NCBI RefSeq assembly: GCF_007830445.1
Contig: NZ_VLKR01000042.1
Location: 1-49,001 of the forward strand
DNA length: 49,001 bases
Reading direction: 5' to 3'
Source: Sphingobacterium siyangense
GTDB lineage: Bacteria > Bacteroidota > Bacteroidia > Sphingobacteriales > Sphingobacteriaceae
The translations under genes and the position numbers were made by a program. The first letter of the stretch is position 1. Every line of letters begins with the position of its first letter. The notes beneath the pieces are model-generated. The model was not told the DNA's origin, searched no databases, and saw only the letters and a program-made list of their open reading frames with translations. This document shows, piece after piece, positions 35,253 through 43,728 of this stretch.

Positions 35253-36599
35253 CTATTTGAAAACGAGCGCATTTCTAAAGGGATTTGCCTTTCTATCTCT
35301 TTCAGCAAGAGGCTCTATTCCCCAGCGTTTTTCTATAAATGAAAGGATGCTCACTGTTTCATACGGCGTATGATCCACTACACCACGCTTAGCAAATGGT
35401 CCAATGACAATTGCCGGGATACGGCTACCAGGTCCCCAGCGGTCAACGACGGGTGGGTTAACGTGGTCAAAAAAACCTCCAAATTCATCGTAGGTCAAAA
35501 TCACCAACGCATCTTTTGCATTCGGTCCCTCCAATACAGCATTGATCAAATTAACGGCAAGTTGTTCTGATGAATAGACCGCCGAACTTCCAGGATGCTC
35601 ATCATTGCCTCCACCTGGTTTAACAAAAGATACACTAGGAAGCGTTCCTTCTTTTGCGGCTTTAATAAAATCGTTTTGATCCTTCATGTGTTTTCGCCCT
35701 TCCTTACCATCCTCATAATTAGCAAAATATAAAAAAGGCTCATGATTGTAAGCAAAATTATTTTTACGTTCGGCAACAGCATCATCCCAGCCTTCTGAAT
35801 ACCAAGCCCAACTTACATTTTTCGCTGTCAGGCGATCGCCAATGGTCGGCATGGTCTGAGAAGGTAATAGTTTGGAAGTATCAGATTTCGCGGGATAAGG
35901 TTTGTTGCGAGAAAGCACATGATTGATCGCATAACCGTCTGGCGTAACCACACCATCCTTAATCATCTTTCCATTTGCATCGAGTTTAGCAACCATTGAG
36001 CTTGGTGCATCAGGCCAAACAGGAATAGCTGCGGAAATCATATAAATATGATTTAAATAGGATCCGCCAAATACACTCTGAAAGAAATTATCACACAATG
36101 TATACGCTTTGGCAAACGGATACAAAGGTAGCTTCTCTGTATTGTAATAACCCATCGCTAAACCTTTGGAATCATTATAGAGTGCAAATTTATCCATTTT
36201 TCCACCATTGATCTGCAATTGATTATGATAAAAACGGTGTGTAACATCGGGCGTCGCCTTATCCGAAGGTACATACTGGTCTATATTAAAAAATTGATTG
36301 GGTAGATTGGTTGGAAAGGAATTATTACGTGGAATTTCGGGGAGGTATTGATAGGCTTTACCATTCTCGTCTACCTGTAAAAAATCCCCCTTTTTGACAT
36401 TCGCTATGCCATTTGCTCCCTTGAATTCGCCATAAAGATTGTCAAAACTATGGTTTTCCATATAAATAACAACCACATGGTTAATCTTTTTGATCCCTTC
36501 ATCAAAGGTAATCTCTTGGTGTCGGGCGTTTTTGGTAATTCCGCAACTGCTGATACTCAAAACTCCAAGAGACAAATAAAGTAAGTGTTGTAACCGCAT
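35253..36599 (-). CDS. Phosphoesterase lipoprotein (acid phosphatase/phospholipase C family)
   Basis: A 448-residue lipoprotein (lipobox LSISSC, Cys19) of the alkaline-phosphatase-like phosphoesterase family that includes AcpA and bacterial phospholipase C. The metal and nucleophile region is visible as VVVIYMENHSFDNLYGEFKG (residues 42-61), with Glu48, Asn49 and Asp53. The second metal block is GGGNDEHPGSSAVYSSEQLA and the third ILTYDEFGGFFDHVNPP. The substrate may be a phosphomonoester or phospholipid and cannot be chosen from sequence. It is the first gene of a probable pair with the cytochrome c peroxidase gene. Confidence 0.92.
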   Translation of the reverse strand: MRLQHLLYLSLGVLSISSCGITKNARHQEITFDEGIKKINHVVVIYMENHSFDNLYGEFKGANGIANVKKGDFLQVDENGKAYQYLPEIPRNNSFPTNLPNQFFNIDQYVPSDKATPDVTHRFYHNQLQINGGKMDKFALYNDSKGLAMGYYNTEKLPLYPFAKAYTLCDNFFQSVFGGSYLNHIYMISAAIPVWPDAPSSMVAKLDANGKMIKDGVVTPDGYAINHVLSRNKPYPAKSDTSKLLPSQTMPTIGDRLTAKNVSWAWYSEGWDDAVAERKNNFAYNHEPFLYFANYEDGKEGRKHMKDQNDFIKAAKEGTLPSVSFVKPGGGNDEHPGSSAVYSSEQLAVNLINAVLEGPNAKDALVILTYDEFGGFFDHVNPPVVDRWGPGSRIPAIVIGPFAKRGVVDHTPYETVSILSFIEKRWGIEPLAERDRKANPFRNALVFK

Positions 36600-36639
36600 C
36601 CTGTCTTCTTTTTAGTAGGTTAGACTGTAATTTCTAGAA

Positions 36640-36647
36640 CAAACTTA
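36640..36647 (-). promoter_or_regulatory. -7 box upstream of the phosphoesterase-peroxidase pair
   Basis: The minus strand reads TAAGTTTG, an exact TAnnTTTG match, about 40 bases before the phosphoesterase start. No TTTG box at 19-21 bases was found, so this is only a partial promoter. Confidence 0.4.
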
Positions 36648-36757
36648 CAATTATTATCGTTTTCATAACCTATAATCAAAGGGATTTGCGACCAACGTAT
36701 CAGGTTCTTTACAGGCATCCACCCTCTTATCACTAAAAACAAAGGCGTGTTTACATA

Positions 36758-37141
36758 CTAGGTCGCAGCTTCCACTTCCTCATTCTTGGTATAAAGTTTA
36801 CTCCTGTAGGTTATACCCCACTTGGTAATCTCATCGATGATTGGACCCAAAGTTTTTCCGCATTCGGTCAACTCATACTCTACCGTCAGGGGTTTGGTAT
36901 TTAATACTGTTCTCCTGATCAGCTGGTTCATTTCCAAATCCTGCAGTTCTTTAGACAGCATCTTCGCACCTATCCCCTCAACTTCGCGCAGCAGTTCCAT
37001 AAAGCGCAATTTTTCGACCAACAATAAGGTACCTATAATATGAAATTTCCATTTTCCTGCCAAAATCTCCATGGTATCGTTAATGGCCAACACGCGTGTT
37101 TTGCATGCACCTGACGACGTTAAAGTTGCTTCCTTTTTCAT
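36758..37141 (-). CDS. HxlR-family winged-helix regulator
   Basis: A 127-residue regulator of the HxlR/YodB group. Cys13 precedes the typical DTMEILAGKWKFHIIGTLLL helix, followed by the winged helix-turn-helix (RFMELLREVEGIGAKMLSKE; MNQLIRRTVLNTKPLTVEY) and ELTECGKTLGPIIDEITKWG. Related proteins sense electrophiles or oxidants through a cysteine in a similar place, but sensing here is inference. It is divergent from the YceI gene, which it may control together with itself. Confidence 0.93.
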   Translation of the reverse strand: MKKEATLTSSGACKTRVLAINDTMEILAGKWKFHIIGTLLLVEKLRFMELLREVEGIGAKMLSKELQDLEMNQLIRRTVLNTKPLTVEYELTECGKTLGPIIDEITKWGITYRSKLYTKNEEVEAAT

Positions 37142-37449
37142 TTCACTATTTTTTATTCATGTATTGTCCACCCTCACAGGCTTCCTTATCCCTATACGAT
37201 CAACGATAAATGAACACACAAGCAAAGCTTGGACCACTGACATGATTTCTTTATTCTTACAAAAATACGCATTTATAAAGTTACAGACCACTATCTTTTT
37301 GGAAAGTAGTTTCTTTAAGGAAACTGATACCAAAAATAAACTATCTATCATCTACCTTTGTATCGGCAACATCAGAAGGTGCAAATTGGCACAGTTGATG
37401 CTGCAAAATGTAAAGTGTAAATAACATATAAAAAATAAAACGATTAAAA
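37142..37449. other. Divergent regulatory region between HxlR and YceI genes
   Basis: A 308-base gap with no supported gene. A plus-strand TACCTTTG (37353-37360), an exact -7 box, lies about 90 bases before the YceI start. No clear -33 element was seen and no perfect operator was picked out by eye. Confidence 0.45.
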
Positions 37450-38133
37450 ATGAAAAAACAATTAATCTCGGGTTTAGCCCTTATCCTGTTGTTAGCTTCT
37501 TGTCAAAACACAAATGGCGACAAAGCAACAACAACAACTGCTCAGGAAGTAACTGAACAAAAAGGACAGACTTACACTGTTGAAGCAGATAAAAGCTCAT
37601 TAAAATGGACTGGTTACCATAAAGGCGGTTTAAACCCAAGATATGGTGTTTTGAAAAGTGAAGGAACACTTTCAGCTGAAAATAACGCAGTTACTGGTGG
37701 TACTTTCACAATCGATGTCAATTCTATTCTGACAGATACAGCTTCTGTAGATCCTGCAACATCCGGTGGCAAAAAATCATCAGATTTGGATGCACATTTA
37801 AAAAGTGCTGATTTCTTTGACGTAGCAAAATATCCAACTGCAAAATTCGAAATCACCAAAGTTGGTCCATTCGATGCAGCGCAAGGAAAAAGTGTTGTTG
37901 CTGATGCGACAAATACGGTGAGTGGTAACTTAACTATCAAAGATAAAACGGTGAATGTAACTTTCCCTGCCAAAATCACGTTCAATGGTGACGAAGTAAC
38001 ATTCTATTCTAAATTTACGATCCAAAGACAAGATTGGGGTCTTTCTTACGGTACAGAAGGTAATCCACAAGATTGGATGATTGCACAAAATGTTGACATT
38101 GAACTTAATGTCACTGCAAAAAATGCGAAATAG
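37450..38133 (+). CDS. YceI-family lipoprotein
   Basis: A 227-residue lipoprotein: the leader ends LLLASC, so it is anchored in a membrane facing the periplasm. A short Thr/Gln-rich linker leads to the lipocalin-like YceI domain (about 40-225), opening YTVEADKSSLKWTGYHKGG and including DLDAHLKSADFFDVAKYPTA and ending in QNVDIELNV. YceI proteins bind long isoprenoid or amphiphilic lipids. It is divergent from an HxlR regulator, a common arrangement for stress-responsive genes. Confidence 0.93.
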   Translation: MKKQLISGLALILLLASCQNTNGDKATTTTAQEVTEQKGQTYTVEADKSSLKWTGYHKGGLNPRYGVLKSEGTLSAENNAVTGGTFTIDVNSILTDTASVDPATSGGKKSSDLDAHLKSADFFDVAKYPTAKFEITKVGPFDAAQGKSVVADATNTVSGNLTIKDKTVNVTFPAKITFNGDEVTFYSKFTIQRQDWGLSYGTEGNPQDWMIAQNVDIELNVTAKNAK

Positions 38134-38161
38134 TTTTCAATAGCGTTTAGTCGCTTATAGT

Positions 38162-38202
38162 AAATAGATTAATCGAGTAGGTTCTACTTGATTAATCTAT
38201 TT
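38162..38202. terminator. Shared stem-loop between YceI and ABC genes
   Basis: The arms AAATAGATTAATCGAGTAG and CTACTTGATTAATCTATTT (38162-38180 and 38184-38202) pair over 19 bp with a single mismatch and a three-base loop. It lies between convergent gene ends, and its right arm includes the stop codon of the ABC gene (38192-38194). It is probably a bidirectional terminator, though T-runs are short. Confidence 0.7.
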
Positions 38203-38869
38203 GATTTAAATAACCTCCAAATACGAGCTCATCTTCATTCAGGACCTGGGTCAAGTGTGAATCTTTTAGGAGATATAATCGGTCACTTAAATCCATTACC
38301 TGCCTAAAATAATGATCTGATATCAATATTCCTTTTCGATGTTTTACTAGCTTAATATGTTCTTTAATGAGTTCAATATAAATAGGGCTAAGACCGACAA
38401 AGGGCTCATCAAGTAAAGTGATGGATTCTTTGGTATAAATGATCAATAGCGTTTCAAACAAACGAATCATGCCCAAAGATAGGCTACTCAATCGCCTATT
38501 TAAATTCTCTTGAATCAATGGGATCTCCAGTAAATTAACATCATCTATTTGAAAAAATTGAAGGGCTTCAGAAAGCAGCAAATTTCTAGGCAAAAAACCT
38601 TCCTGAGGGAGATAGGTAATCTCTCCTGTCTGGTAGCCTTTTTCAAATTTGACACCTTTGCAACGCATGAAAGCAAAATCAGCTTTAATACGTCCAAATA
38701 TGACGTTCATCAGGGTAGATTTCCCACTACCATTTCTACCCAAAATTCCGACTACTTCATGCTGCGCACATGTCAAATAAAGCCCCGAAAGAATGCTCCC
38801 GCCACCACGACTAAACGATAAACTATCTATGTATAACAGCTCATTAGATAAATTTTCAGACTCCAACAT
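38192..38869 (-). CDS. Small ABC-transporter ATPase
   Basis: A 225-residue ATP-binding subunit. Walker A is GRNGSGKS (residues 44-51), the Q-loop is near ITYLPQEGFLPRN, the signature is degenerate (SSLSLGMIRLFETLL, not LSGGQ), Walker B is ITLLDEPFVGLSPI and the H-switch is ILISDHYFRQVM. The sequence resembles LptB/LivF-like ATPases. It overlaps by 14 bases the upstream gene for a 104-residue membrane protein, suggesting translational coupling. No ordinary permease is in the window, so the transporter partner is either that small protein or elsewhere in the genome. Confidence 0.88.
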   Translation of the reverse strand: MLESENLSNELLYIDSLSFSRGGGSILSGLYLTCAQHEVVGILGRNGSGKSTLMNVIFGRIKADFAFMRCKGVKFEKGYQTGEITYLPQEGFLPRNLLLSEALQFFQIDDVNLLEIPLIQENLNRRLSSLSLGMIRLFETLLIIYTKESITLLDEPFVGLSPIYIELIKEHIKLVKHRKGILISDHYFRQVMDLSDRLYLLKDSHLTQVLNEDELVFGGYLNQID

Positions 38870-39170
38870 AAATTATAAATAACAAAAAGTCTATTACAGT
38901 AAGCCTTATCAGCAGACTTATGGGAGATATATGCAAATTTTTTAGAAATACTTCTTTCTTAGGAAGATGAAAAATATATTCGGCAATAAAAGAAATAATA
39001 GAACCAATGACTTTAAACCAAAAAATGAACATATAAAATGATATCATACCGATGGAATTCAGCATAAAACGTGGCGATTGCAAAAGAATGCAGCCTGTCA
39101 CAAATAAATTAAAGAGGATAATGAATCTAAAAAATTTTATACTCAACCGTATCGTCTTGATGGAATTCAA
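38856..39170 (-). CDS. Tiny three-helix membrane protein overlapping the ABC gene
   Basis: A 104-residue very hydrophobic protein with about three membrane segments (about 13-32, 38-64 and 84-103), separated by a basic loop (LPKKEVFLKNLH). No family was recognised. Because the ABC ATPase starts within its last codons, it may be the membrane partner of that ATPase. It is smaller than any usual ABC permease half (five to six helices), so a homo-oligomer, an accessory subunit, or a non-transport role must be considered. Confidence 0.65.
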   Translation of the reverse strand: MNSIKTIRLSIKFFRFIILFNLFVTGCILLQSPRFMLNSIGMISFYMFIFWFKVIGSIISFIAEYIFHLPKKEVFLKNLHISPISLLIRLTVIDFLLFIIYVGV

Positions 39171-39318
39171 TGGGAAATATATTAGCTACTTTATAATTGG
39201 CTTTATCGTAATAAACAGGTTTTAAACGCTGAAATGAATATAGCCAAAAGAAATGACCCAACATTATTTTTAACATTCCTTAACTTCAGCGGATGCACCG
39301 AATAGCACCTCTATATCC

Positions 39319-41049
39319 TCACTCTTCAGTTTGCTCCAATTTTTTCTTCAATCGCTGTTTTGCCTTACGAACTGCTTCTACCGAAACACATAAAAGTTCA
39401 CTCATACTCGCATTACTTAAATCCAATTTGAGCAGTGCTAATATCTTGAGGTCATTCTCGGTAACCTTTAGATAGGTTTGCCTCATTTGTGTCAGATAAG
39501 CTGGATAAACTTTGTTAAAAACATGTTTAAACTTTTGCCATCGCTCATCTGTCATAATGTGATATTGCAAAAGCGCATTTAAATTATCCGTAACTTGTGT
39601 CATATATGCCGGATCAGTTTCAGAAATCTTTACAAGCTCCGCTCTGAGCTGCTGAATAGTTGCATCGTTCTGACGGATCCTATCGGTAGTTTCAGTCAAA
39701 GAATTTCTTAGCATCAGTAGCTCCTGATCTAGCAATTGTTTTTCATAAGCAAGCGCAAGTTGGTCTCTCTCCAACAGTGTATTCCGCATCTTAATTTTAA
39801 TTTTCGACTTATTGACTAACAATACAACTATGGCAAAAATCAAGATAAGAACAATGCCTATAAACTGATACATCCGTTTTGTCCGAATCCGTTTTTCTTC
39901 CGTCGCCTGGATAGTCCGATTGTATTTTTCAGATTCTCTTTGCCAGAGCATTTTCTGGATCTCTTTATCATTCATCCTTTTTTCCAACGAATCTTTCAGC
40001 ATCAGATACAAATGCAATTGCTTTAGCTCATCCCCTCCACGTCCCAATCCCCGCATGATGTTGGATTTGGTTTTTGCTAATTCCATTTTATATTTTAAAA
40101 AATAGGGCTTATCTTCCATTAAACGCTCACTGGCCATCACATACTGCTCAGCCAATTTCCATTCTTTTCGTTCGATATACCAACTTGCTAAATTGAGATT
40201 TGCCCGCATTGCATCTCTACGCTCATTATAACGCACAGAGAGCTCAATATTTTTCTTGACCAACGCAATAGCTTTTTCCTTTTCACCTTTTCGCCATGCA
40301 TGATCCGCTAGATTCCCTGAAATAATACCGATCCAAACCGAATCTTTTGCCAATTTAGCCTCATCCATTGCGCGATTCAAATAGGTAAAAGCTTGGTGAT
40401 TGAGCGAGTCCTTTGCCAAATATACAGCAATTGAATTGATCAGATCGATACGTTCTCGTGAAGCCTGCTTGGTAAAAGGTAGAGCTTCTTCTAAATAAAC
40501 AACAGCATTTGCCTGATCACCTATATAACTGTAGAAACTCGCCATAAATTGGTAATGCTTGACTACCAAGGGGATTTTTTTGATATTAACTTTAGATTTT
40601 AAATCATTCGCTCGTAGAAAGAACGGAAATGCTTCTTTTACCCGTCTATAGATAAAATTGTAATACCCTTCACGCGCACAACCCAACATTTCTAATTCAG
40701 CGTCTGGATGTACACGTAGCAACTGCTCAGCCAAACGATAATACCGTTCAGATGATAAATTTATACGATCAAACGCAATAGAGAAACCATCGGCCATACG
40801 CATATAATAGACCCATTTTAAAGCAACACTCCTTTTTTTGTCTGCCAATTCCAAAATTGGGGCCAAGGCATTTTTCAACTTTATCGTATCACCGTCAAAC
40901 CTAATGGGCAACTGAAGGGCAGCTTCTAGTTGGACAACAGGGTTTTCGATAGCAGATATTTCCGCTACAGATTGCCCACGTACATGATTAAGGTTGCATG
41001 ACAACACCAAAGAAACGAGTACAAAAAAATAAAATAAAATGGTTTTCAT
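39319..41049 (-). CDS. TPR sensor / membrane / C-terminal HTH regulator
   Basis: A 576-residue protein. A signal sequence (MKTILFYFFVLVSLVLSC, with a possible lipobox Cys) leads to TPR-like helical repeats (about 60-340; for example NAVVYLEEALPFTKQAS and EKEKAIALVKKNIELSVRYN). One membrane segment follows (about 375-395, YQFIGIVLILIFAIVVLLVN), then a coiled coil (about 400-470) and a cytoplasmic helix-turn-helix of LuxR-like type (ENDLKILALLKLDLSNASMS, LLCVSVEAVRKAKQRLKKKL). This architecture is common in Bacteroidota one-component membrane regulators. It lies 148 bases upstream of the small membrane/ABC pair on the same strand. Confidence 0.87.
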   Translation of the reverse strand: MKTILFYFFVLVSLVLSCNLNHVRGQSVAEISAIENPVVQLEAALQLPIRFDGDTIKLKNALAPILELADKKRSVALKWVYYMRMADGFSIAFDRINLSSERYYRLAEQLLRVHPDAELEMLGCAREGYYNFIYRRVKEAFPFFLRANDLKSKVNIKKIPLVVKHYQFMASFYSYIGDQANAVVYLEEALPFTKQASRERIDLINSIAVYLAKDSLNHQAFTYLNRAMDEAKLAKDSVWIGIISGNLADHAWRKGEKEKAIALVKKNIELSVRYNERRDAMRANLNLASWYIERKEWKLAEQYVMASERLMEDKPYFLKYKMELAKTKSNIMRGLGRGGDELKQLHLYLMLKDSLEKRMNDKEIQKMLWQRESEKYNRTIQATEEKRIRTKRMYQFIGIVLILIFAIVVLLVNKSKIKIKMRNTLLERDQLALAYEKQLLDQELLMLRNSLTETTDRIRQNDATIQQLRAELVKISETDPAYMTQVTDNLNALLQYHIMTDERWQKFKHVFNKVYPAYLTQMRQTYLKVTENDLKILALLKLDLSNASMSELLCVSVEAVRKAKQRLKKKLEQTEE

Positions 41050-41195
41050 GCTTAAAAAAGGTGAATTTCAGCGCTCCGTCTCCCCTATTGGCATAACCGA
41101 CAAATTAATTTTCAATAATTCTTAAAAATTAACACGAAAAATACTCCAAGAAAATGGTTAATACTGACATATTGCTCACAAATCGATACGTCTAC

Positions 41196-41227
41196 TTGCG
41201 GTTATAAATATAATATTTATAACTTTA
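41196..41227 (+). promoter_or_regulatory. Promoter with a palindrome between its boxes, upstream of a GNAT gene
   Basis: TTG (41196-41198), a 21-base spacer and TAACTTTA (41220-41227, one mismatch) form a promoter. Inside and overlapping the spacer is the inverted repeat GTTATAAATA / TATTTATAAC (arms 41201-41210 and 41214-41223, spacer TAA). Its position suggests a dimeric repressor site. It also lies in the gap of the divergent TPR-HTH gene. Confidence 0.45.
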
Positions 41228-41329
41228 ACATAATTATACATTTTTATTAAAATTTCGCCTTCTTTTGACAACACTGCAACCCACTAGATTTGGAATATCA
41301 GGTCTTTTATTTAACACTTTTCCCAAAAG

Positions 41330-41821
41330 ATGAACAAAATTCAAACAAAAACAATAGGATTAACTCTCCGAAAAGGAATATTGCAAGATCTACAAGAAAT
41401 ATTAATCCTATTTTCTGGAACGATTGAGACTGTGTGTGCAGATGATTATAATAACGAGCAAATTGTAGCATGGATATCATCCATCAATAATCATGACCGT
41501 TGGCATCGGCTAATCGAAGATCAGTATTTTATTGTAGCTGTGCTCAATCAGAAGATTGTTGGTTTTGCCTCCTTATATCATGGCGATTATATTGACGTCT
41601 TGTATGTCCATAAAGATTTTCAACGCCAAGGAATTGCACAAAAACTTTATAATGCACTGGAAACCGAAGCTACCAAACATAAAAACACTTTTTTAACCGC
41701 AGACGTAAGCAAAACAGCAAAACCTTTTTTTGAAGCCAATGGATTTAAAGTTATCGCTGAGCAGATCCAAATACGAACTGAAGTCGAAATACCAAACTAT
41801 AACATGAAAAAAGATCTTTAG
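41330..41821 (+). CDS. GNAT-family N-acetyltransferase
   Basis: A 163-residue acetyltransferase of the YafP type. The acetyl-CoA motif is IDVLYVHKDFQRQGIAQKLY (Q-R-Q-G-I-A loop), followed by EANGFKVIAEQIQIRTEVEI, which is typical of this group, where the C-terminal strand closes the site. The opening (GLTLRKGILQDLQEILILF) is the usual first strand and helix. The substrate is unknown; related proteins acetylate small aromatic or amino compounds. Its end is 15 bases from a convergent gene. Confidence 0.9.
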   Translation: MNKIQTKTIGLTLRKGILQDLQEILILFSGTIETVCADDYNNEQIVAWISSINNHDRWHRLIEDQYFIVAVLNQKIVGFASLYHGDYIDVLYVHKDFQRQGIAQKLYNALETEATKHKNTFLTADVSKTAKPFFEANGFKVIAEQIQIRTEVEIPNYNMKKDL

Positions 41822-41836
41822 ATTTACTTCCGAATT

Positions 41837-43366
41837 TTAGAAATGCTCCCCATAGTCGATTACTTCAGTTTTCAAAATCAGCTTACTTTCAGTATCATTC
41901 CTTAATGTCGTTGTTGCTATTTTAGTCTTTGTATCAACATTGAACTCCAGCACAGCCCCAATGTTCTTTTTGTCATAAAAAAATGAGGCAAAGTTTTTAA
42001 AAGTCTCAATTTCATCAAACAAAAACCGCACAGCACATCGGTTATTATGCTGATCATACCATTTGATATAAACATCTTTGGGAATACCTCGAAATGCCAT
42101 GTCCATATCCCGAAGCCCCTCATCAAAGACAAAACGCTCTACATTATAAAATTCAAAGTCTGCGTCGAATGTTTTAATATCGGCAGACAGAACAAGTTTT
42201 GGCTGTAAAGAATACCGTGCGCGCAATTTATCCCAATAACCATAGGGAATAGGTTTATTTGCAATAGCTTGTTGAACATCCGAAGGAATAATCGATGTAT
42301 CGGACAATACCTGTTCGCGCCATTTCTGATTAAAGATATTACCGTACGCTCCATTATCCTTGGATGTATCCGTAGCATGGATCACTACTTTTTCTGCTTG
42401 ATAACGACCAATTTCGACCTGACGACGTCCTGTTCCAGTGGCCCATATCACAACTACACCCTCCGGAGCAAAGCCCAAAATAATCTTATTATAATGTTCA
42501 TCAACAGTTTTCGTCGCCCCTTTTTCTTGGTATGGCGTACTGAATAACGTCCGCAATTTACCATAATCGATCGGACCGTTCATGCGATAAAAAACATCTT
42601 CAGCAAATGAATACCAAGTAATGTCCAATGCCTTAGGCAATGACATCACTTGCTCATATGTACCACCCCCAGCTTGCCCCCACACCGCATTATAGTTCAC
42701 GATATTCCCCCCACTAAATGTAAACTCGTAATCCTCATCTCTCGGAAAGATAAAGCGCCCTTTATACAACTGAACGGGATAAGCTGTTGGATTACTCATC
42801 GCACAGAACCATTTATAGCGTCCTTCTCTGATATTATCTTCTTGCGTGAGGCGTTCTTCCCTGAGTTCATTAAACTCACGTATTGTCGTTGAGAACGCGA
42901 ATATAATTGGTAGCAAAATAAGATATCCAAGGAAAGTCGGAACCAAATATTTCCAGGATTTTACGGCCCATGTAATAATCACGCCGCTAAAAAATGTCAG
43001 GAAAATACTGAGTGTTAAAATCAAGGGAAACATTTCCTTAATCACTCCCCCTAGATCTGCATAAAGCCGATGCTCGTATTCATCACCCAAGGTTGATAAA
43101 AAAAGAAGTACCGGAAGCAATAAAGAAAACAAGCAATAAAAAAGAAAACCATAGCCAAGTTCAAAAGCGAATTTTGGTTTCTCTAAGACCTTTAACTTTT
43201 TCCGAAAGAAATTAAAATGGAAATAAACCAAGGTGATAACAATAAAATAAGGCGAACAGCAAAATGCAGCATAAACCAAATTTAAATCTGCATTATGTAC
43301 AAGTAGGCTCGCGATTAGGCTGATGATAGCAACCAAAAAAGCAGAAACTGTAGCTCTTAAAATCAT
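41837..43366 (-). CDS. Membrane protein with C-terminal DUF2931-like domain
   Basis: A 509-residue protein. The N-terminal about 160 residues hold about five membrane segments. The rest is soluble. From about 185 on, the pattern CAMSNPTAYPVQLYKGRFIF, then WGQAGGGTYEQVMSLPKALD with ITWYSFAEDVFYRMNG, and IILGFAPEGVVVIWATGTGR resembles the DUF2931 family, usually a stand-alone lipoprotein of about 200-350 residues. A second about 140-residue segment follows with a DFEFYNVERFVFDEGLRD stretch. The fusion to a multi-helix membrane domain is unusual. DUF2931 is of unknown function and sometimes near secretion or toxin genes, but none is here. The family call is moderate. Confidence 0.6.
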   Translation of the reverse strand: MILRATVSAFLVAIISLIASLLVHNADLNLVYAAFCCSPYFIVITLVYFHFNFFRKKLKVLEKPKFAFELGYGFLFYCLFSLLLPVLLFLSTLGDEYEHRLYADLGGVIKEMFPLILTLSIFLTFFSGVIITWAVKSWKYLVPTFLGYLILLPIIFAFSTTIREFNELREERLTQEDNIREGRYKWFCAMSNPTAYPVQLYKGRFIFPRDEDYEFTFSGGNIVNYNAVWGQAGGGTYEQVMSLPKALDITWYSFAEDVFYRMNGPIDYGKLRTLFSTPYQEKGATKTVDEHYNKIILGFAPEGVVVIWATGTGRRQVEIGRYQAEKVVIHATDTSKDNGAYGNIFNQKWREQVLSDTSIIPSDVQQAIANKPIPYGYWDKLRARYSLQPKLVLSADIKTFDADFEFYNVERFVFDEGLRDMDMAFRGIPKDVYIKWYDQHNNRCAVRFLFDEIETFKNFASFFYDKKNIGAVLEFNVDTKTKIATTTLRNDTESKLILKTEVIDYGEHF

Positions 43367-43728
43367 TGTGATATGTTTTTAATCAAAAAATTCTGTTGAT
43401 TTCGCCTAACCGATACCAACAGGTATCAAAAATAACAAGAAATGTTTTAGGAATATAAGCCGATCGATATTCAACTACATTGATCAAATATTCGACACAA
43501 AGCAGACAATATATTTTTTTCACAAGAATGTATTTAATTAACTTTTATCGGTTTTCGCCGGGATCGATATCCTGAGCCATTTCAAACACAGTCAATAAAG
43601 GGCCAGCTTTCCCCCCTCTCCAACAAGAGATCGTTCGTTATAGCAAATTTTCTTCGAAAACACTCCAATCAAAGGTCCTCTAAGGAAAGTCGATCAAGTT
43701 TACTAACTTCGTTTTTATTCTTCAAATC
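43367..43728. other. Divergent intergenic region, AT-rich, with a palindrome
   Basis: A 362-base gap without a supported gene. On the minus strand an exact -7 box TATTTTTG (43434-43427) points to the membrane/DUF2931-like gene. It abuts the inverted repeat GATACC-AACA-GGTATC (43412-43427). On the plus strand TAACTTCG (43704-43711) may serve the GNAT gene at 43729. No convincing -33 boxes were found for either. Confidence 0.45.

Noticed and set aside
37071..37424. 117-residue open frame spanning the HxlR-YceI gap
   Set aside because: It overlaps the start of HxlR in antisense, has low-complexity residues and no family likeness; the gap is better explained as a promoter region.
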